Both the position numbers and the translations under genes were made by a program. Positions 60,360 through 64,000 of a DNA stretch of 64,000 nt are shown piece after piece (the first letter of the stretch is position 1; every line of letters begins with the position of its first letter). Source of the DNA: an uncultured Paraprevotella sp. (GTDB taxonomy: Bacteria > Bacteroidota > Bacteroidia > Bacteroidales > Bacteroidaceae); the NCBI GenBank assembly GCA_944321525.1, contig CALULQ010000021.1, positions 1-64,000 on the forward strand, in the 5' to 3' direction. The notes below the pieces were generated by a model that was not told where the DNA came from, did no database searches, and saw nothing but the letters and a program-made list of their open reading frames with translations.

Positions 60360-60380
60360 CGTTCTCTCCGGTCTGCGCTT

Positions 60381-60623
60381 TCATTCCCACTCCCCGAAGT
60401 CGTCCGCCCCGGTTTCCGGTTCGCCGAGGATGTCGATGATGGCCTCGTATTGCCTCGGGGTGAAATTGCGTTGCCAGCTTTTGAAGTGCAGGGCGGTGAG
60501 CTTGTCCCACAAGTCCCTTTCGGCACGCAACACTTTGAGCAGCCGCCGTCGGGCGTTGGGTCTCGAGGATTCAGGGAAATACAAGGCCGCCAGGGCCGTC
60601 ACGTCATACTTGTTTGTTGTCAT
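60381..60623 (-). CDS. DUF4248-domain protein
   Basis: An 80-residue protein, MTTNKYDVTALAALYFPESSRPNARRRLLKVLRAERDLWDKL, with the DUF4248 pattern: a short winged-helix-like N-terminus (ALAALYFP) and a QYEAIIDILGEP C-terminal helix. The domain looks like a small DNA-binding fold, which is inference. In Bacteroides, DUF4248 genes typically stand divergent from or upstream of the HU-like, amidase and smalltalk genes beside capsule loci, as here. It is on the minus strand, 185 bases upstream of the HU-like gene. Confidence 0.88.
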   Translation of the reverse strand: MTTNKYDVTALAALYFPESSRPNARRRLLKVLRAERDLWDKLTALHFKSWQRNFTPRQYEAIIDILGEPETGADDFGEWE

Positions 60624-60748
60624 TTTGATTTTGATTTATGGTTAATACTTTTCGGGTGTGTCTTCATAGGCTGGGTTCAAAACAAGCAGGAATCCCTTGC
60701 TCCGTCGCGGCCCGGAGGGAGGCGGAACGATAAAATCTCATGGTTTTA

Positions 60749-60780
60749 TTTGCTTGTCTTGCGTGAAATTCGTAATTTTG
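60749..60780 (+). promoter_or_regulatory. Promoter of the manA-export unit
   Basis: TTTG at 60749-60752, 20 bases, TAATTTTG at 60773-60780, 22 bases before the ATG at 60803. Confidence 0.75.
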
Positions 60781-60802
60781 GACGATTTTTAAGCATTATG
60801 AC

Positions 60803-61771
60803 ATGAGGAATAAGTTGTTCTGCTTCACGGATATATTTAAAGAAACCCTATGGGGCGGCAAGCGCATTCTCCCCTTCAAGGGGCTGGCTCCGGCCGAAAA
60901 GCCTGTGGGCGAGAGCTGGGAGCTTTCCGGCATTCCCGGGCAGGAATCGCGGGTGGCAGGCGGATTTTATGACGGGCTCACCCTCACGCAACTGGCGGAG
61001 GTAGGGCGCGGGGCTTTGCTCGGCGAGGAGAACTGCCGGCGCTTCGGGACGAAGTTCCCGTTGCTGGTGAAGTTCATCGACGCGGCACAGCCGCTTTCCG
61101 TGCAGGTGCACCCCGGCGACGAACTGGCGCAGCGACGCCATGGCTGTCCGGGCAAATCGGAAATGTGGTATGTCGTGGACGCTGCGCCGGGCGCTTACTT
61201 GCTCGACGGCTTCAGCCGCCAGGTGACGCCGGAAGAATATGCGGCGCGCGTGGCCGACCACACCTTGCCCGAAGTGCTCCGCCGCTACGAGGTGCGCCCC
61301 GGCGACGTGTATTACCTGCCTGCTGGGCGGGTGCACAGCATCGGCACGGGATGTTTCATTTGCGAAATACAGCAGAGCAGCGACGTGACTTACCGCATCT
61401 ACGACTTCGGGCGCGTGGACAGCCAGGGACGTCCGCGGCAACTCCATGTGGAGGAAGCCAAGGAGGCCATCGACTATGCCGTGGTGCCGCCGGAGGAGCG
61501 GCGCGAGGTGGAGGAGAACGTGCCGGAAGAACTGGTGCGCTGCCCCTATTTCACCACGTCGGCCTATCGCCTGACGGAACCGATGACGTGCGACTATGCC
61601 GACCTGGACAGTTTCGTCATCCTGGTTTGCACGGAGGGCGCCTGCCGGGTGTCGTGTGGAGAAGAAGAGGTGCGGCTGGCGGCCGGGCATACGCTGCTGG
61701 TGGCGGCCGAGGCCGAGGGCGTGCGGCTGGAACCGGAAGGGCGCGCCACTTTGTTGGAATCTTATGTATAA
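60803..61771 (+). CDS. manA: Class I mannose-6-phosphate isomerase
   Basis: A 322-residue zinc enzyme that interconverts fructose-6-phosphate and mannose-6-phosphate, feeding GDP-mannose and GDP-fucose for glycan synthesis. Motifs are FKETLWGGKRILPFKG, FIDAAQPLSVQVHPGDELAQ and GKSEMWYVVDA, with the zinc His and Glu, then LPAGRVHSIGTG and YRIYDFGR. Length matches the short ManA/YvyI type. It precedes a polysaccharide export lipoprotein by 21 bases, which suggests that mannose-derived sugars enter the polymer. Confidence 0.95.
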   Translation: MRNKLFCFTDIFKETLWGGKRILPFKGLAPAEKPVGESWELSGIPGQESRVAGGFYDGLTLTQLAEVGRGALLGEENCRRFGTKFPLLVKFIDAAQPLSVQVHPGDELAQRRHGCPGKSEMWYVVDAAPGAYLLDGFSRQVTPEEYAARVADHTLPEVLRRYEVRPGDVYYLPAGRVHSIGTGCFICEIQQSSDVTYRIYDFGRVDSQGRPRQLHVEEAKEAIDYAVVPPEERREVEENVPEELVRCPYFTTSAYRLTEPMTCDYADLDSFVILVCTEGACRVSCGEEEVRLAAGHTLLVAAEAEGVRLEPEGRATLLESYV

Positions 61772-61792
61772 ACCAAATTTTTATAGAGAGAC

Positions 61793-62599
61793 ATGACTAA
61801 AAACTTAATGAAATGGTCCGCGGCTTTTGCGCTGTCGTGGATCTTGTTGGCTACTTCTTGTACGTCTTATAAAACCGTGCCTTACATGATGAACAGTGAG
61901 ACCGTGAACCTGGACTCGAGCGCCGTGCTCTACGAAGCGCGCATCATGCCTAAGGACGAGTTGACCATCACGGTGAACTATCCCGAGGACGCCGAGGCAG
62001 TTGTGCCTTTCAACCTGACGGCCACCCCGGCATTGGGCCAAGGACGCAATATCCTGAGCTCGCAGCCCACGCTGCAGACCTTCCTCGTGACCAATGAAGG
62101 CACCATCAATTTCCCCGTCTTGGGCAAACTGGAGGTGAAAGGCAAGACGGTGAACGAGGTGGAGAACATGATTGCGTCCAAGATTGAGGGCACTTACCTG
62201 AAGAACCGGCCGGTGGTGACGGTGCGGTTGAGTAACTATAAGATTTCGGTGCTGGGAGAAGTGAACAGCCCGGGAACCTACACCGTGCCTTCGGAAAAGG
62301 TGTCTATCTACGGGGCGCTCGCCATGGCCAAGGACATGACCATCTGGGGACGACGCGATAACGTGAAACTCATCCGCGAGGATGCCACAGGGAAAAAGTC
62401 CATCCACGAACTGGACCTGAACGATGCGAACATCATCAAGTCGCCTTATTTCTACCTGCAACAGAACGACGTGCTTTACGTGACGCCGAACAAGACGAAG
62501 TCGAAGAACTCCGATATCGGTTCAAGTACCAGCTATTGGGTAAGCTCCATCAGTATTTTGGTATCCATCGCATCGTTGGTGACGAATATCTTGAGGTAG
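61793..62599 (+). CDS. Polysaccharide export lipoprotein (Wza-like, short form)
   Basis: A 268-residue outer-membrane lipoprotein (lipobox LLATSC, Cys22). A Poly_export domain (about 45-150, MPKDELTITVNYPEDAEAVVPFNL...GTINFPVLGKLEVKGKTVNEVENMI) is followed by one SLBB domain (about 160-235, YKISVLGEVNSPGTYTVPSEKVSIYGALAMA). A C-terminal helix (YWVSSISILVSIASLVTNIL) probably spans the outer membrane. This is the second export protein in the window, much smaller than the one at 32 kb. The usual partner, a Wzc-type kinase, lies at 49.8 kb. Confidence 0.93.
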   Translation: MTKNLMKWSAAFALSWILLATSCTSYKTVPYMMNSETVNLDSSAVLYEARIMPKDELTITVNYPEDAEAVVPFNLTATPALGQGRNILSSQPTLQTFLVTNEGTINFPVLGKLEVKGKTVNEVENMIASKIEGTYLKNRPVVTVRLSNYKISVLGEVNSPGTYTVPSEKVSIYGALAMAKDMTIWGRRDNVKLIREDATGKKSIHELDLNDANIIKSPYFYLQQNDVLYVTPNKTKSKNSDIGSSTSYWVSSISILVSIASLVTNILR

Positions 62600-62620
62600 C
62601 TATATATATAAGGTGTGGTC

Positions 62621-64000
62621 ATGAACGGATTGCTTCCCTTGCCGATAGGCATACAGAGTTTCGAGCGTCTCCGCACCTCGGGATTCTTGTATGTGGACAA
62701 GACGGCATTGTTGTACCGCCTTGTGACGACGGGGCACTATTACTTCTTGTCGCGGCCGCGCCGTTTCGGGAAGAGTCTGCTGGTGTCCACGCTGGAAGCC
62801 TACTTCCAAGGCCGGAAGGAACTCTTCAAGGGCCTGGCCATCGAAAGGCTGGAGAAGGAATGGGCCGTGCATCCGGTATTCCATCTGGACCTGAACACCC
62901 AGAAGTATGACGCGCCGGAGAAACTGGACCGCGTACTGAATGAATATTTGGAAGGTTGGGAACGGATTTATGGCCGTGAACCCTCCGAAGTGGACTTTTC
63001 CCGCCGTTTCAGCGGCGTGATTCGTCGCGCCTGCGAGCAGACGGGTCAAGGCGTGGTGATTTTGGTGGACGAATACGACAAGCCCATGCTGCAGGCCATC
63101 GGGAACGAGGAACTGCAGGCAAACTACCGCAGCACGCTGAAGGCATTCTACGGGGCACTGAAAAGCATGGACCGATATATCCGGCTGGGACTGCTCACCG
63201 GCGTGACGAAGTTCAGCAAGGTGAGCGTGTTCAGCGACCTGAATAGCTTGGAAGACATTTCGATGGACAGCCGTTACGTGGATTTGTGCGGCATTACGGA
63301 GAAGGAACTTCGGGTGAATTTCGGGAAGTACGTATGCGCTTTGGCTTCCAAGTACAAGATGTCCGAAGAGGCGGCCTATGCCCGGTTGCAAGAACTTTAC
63401 GACGGCTACCATTTCACGGAAGACTCGGAGGGGCTTTACAATCCGTTCAGCCTGCTCAATGCTTTGGCCAAGCAGAAGTTTGGCAACTACTGGTTCGAGA
63501 CCGGCACCCCGACCTATCTGGTGGAACTGCTCAAGCGCAGCCATTACGACTTGCGTAACCTGGTGCATGAGCACTCGGATGCGGCATCTCTGGATAGTAT
63601 CGACACAGCCCAAACCGATCCCATCCCCGTGTTATACCAGAGCGGCTACCTGACCATTCATGACTACGATGCCGAATTTGGCGTCTATACGTTGGGCTTT
63701 CCCAACAAGGAAGTTGAAGCTGCTTTCATAAAGTTCCTTGTTCCTTATTATACGCCGGTAAGTTTGCGCGAGAGTTCTTTTGAAATCAGCCATTTCGTGA
63801 CTGAAATCCGTAAGGGCGACGTGGACGGTTTCTTCCGCCGCCTGCAAAGTTTCCTGGCCGACACGCCATACGAGCTGGCGCGCGAACAGGAACTGCACTA
63901 CCAGAACGTGCTGTTCATCGTCTTCAAGCTGGTGGGACTGTACGTGCAGGCGGAATACCACACTTCGCAAGGGCGGGTGGACCTCCTGCTCCAGACGCCG
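62621..64000 (+). CDS. AAA-ATPase-like protein with C-terminal PD-(D/E)XK domain (partial, runs off window)
   Basis: The open frame starts at ATG 62621 and is still open at the last base (460 codons present). The N-terminal AAA-ATPase-like domain has IGIQSFERLRTSGFLYVDKTALLYRL, the Walker A-like RPRRFGKSLLVSTLEAYF and Walker B VVILVDEYDKPML. The C-terminal part is the start of a PD-(D/E)XK nuclease-like region (YHTSQGRVDLLL with the expected Asp). These proteins are among the most multiplied families in Bacteroides and Prevotella; the role is unknown, with proposals including mobile-element or defence functions. It follows the export lipoprotein by 21 bases but is probably an independent, mobile-like gene. 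Confidence 0.9.
   Translation, partial: MNGLLPLPIGIQSFERLRTSGFLYVDKTALLYRLVTTGHYYFLSRPRRFGKSLLVSTLEAYFQGRKELFKGLAIERLEKEWAVHPVFHLDLNTQKYDAPEKLDRVLNEYLEGWERIYGREPSEVDFSRRFSGVIRRACEQTGQGVVILVDEYDKPMLQAIGNEELQANYRSTLKAFYGALKSMDRYIRLGLLTGVTKFSKVSVFSDLNSLEDISMDSRYVDLCGITEKELRVNFGKYVCALASKYKMSEEAAYARLQELYDGYHFTEDSEGLYNPFSLLNALAKQKFGNYWFETGTPTYLVELLKRSHYDLRNLVHEHSDAASLDSIDTAQTDPIPVLYQSGYLTIHDYDAEFGVYTLGFPNKEVEAAFIKFLVPYYTPVSLRESSFEISHFVTEIRKGDVDGFFRRLQSFLADTPYELAREQELHYQNVLFIVFKLVGLYVQAEYHTSQGRVDLLLQTP

Noticed and set aside
60624..60748. Possible tRNA in the gap before manA
   Set aside because: A GGGTTCAAA string resembles a T loop, but no acceptor or anticodon stems can be built around it.

Overview
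The window is chromosomal DNA from a Bacteroidales bacterium, probably a Bacteroides- or Paraprevotella-like gut organism; I cannot name the species. Three things point there. Many promoters carry the Bacteroidetes -7 box TAnnTTTG, sometimes with TTTG about 20 bases upstream. The tmRNA encodes the tag GENNYALAA. The gene content is typical: a TonB-dependent receptor, DUF5689, DUF3256, DUF4831, type B L31, stand-alone AICAR transformylase, DUF4248, an HU-like protein and a smalltalk peptide. Most of the DNA is GC-rich and Shine-Dalgarno sites are weak or absent.

Layout. 1-8.0 kb: OmpA lipoprotein, MATE exporter, secreted endonuclease I, truA, a DMT transporter and DUF3256. 8.3-16.3 kb: rpmE type B, then a minus-strand block (NUC endonuclease, choice-of-anchor lipoprotein, DUF5689 lipoprotein, TonB receptor) divergent from a secreted EEP nuclease. 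With endonuclease I this looks like a surface nucleic-acid scavenging system. 16.4-25.4 kb: class II aldolase, DUF4831 with NAD(P)HX repair, and the operon hpt-adk-obgE-pgeF-M23 peptidase. 25.4-31.4 kb: a 736-bp dispersed repeat, a PepSY-like lipoprotein, an AT-rich orphan, purH (transformylase part), a small basic protein and tmRNA.

31.4-43.1 kb is an exopolysaccharide locus: priming transferase, multi-SLBB export protein, Wzz, Wzy, Wzx, glycosyltransferases, TupA-like ATP-grasp and a WecA/TagO-like transferase. Its second half is AT-richer and probably acquired. 43.3-46.3 kb is housekeeping (RNase Y, ZapA, a coiled-coil partner, an unknown protein). A second polysaccharide piece follows at 47.3-52.3 kb (rfbA, priming transferase, tyrosine autokinase) and a third at 60.8-62.6 kb (manA, export lipoprotein). 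Between them lie a HAD protein, a 1222-residue secreted protein between repeat clusters, and the DUF4248/HU/P5-like/smalltalk module often found beside capsule loci. A partial AAA-ATPase gene runs off the end.

The least explained content is intergenic. There is a 40-bp palindrome family (about five sites), three clusters of a composite ~136-bp hairpin repeat ending in purine-rich tracts, a duplicated 736-bp noncoding element, a promoter family with a conserved spacer, and helically phased GCAGGTTTG repeats upstream of the HU-like gene. No tRNA, rRNA, CRISPR array or transposase gene was recognised.
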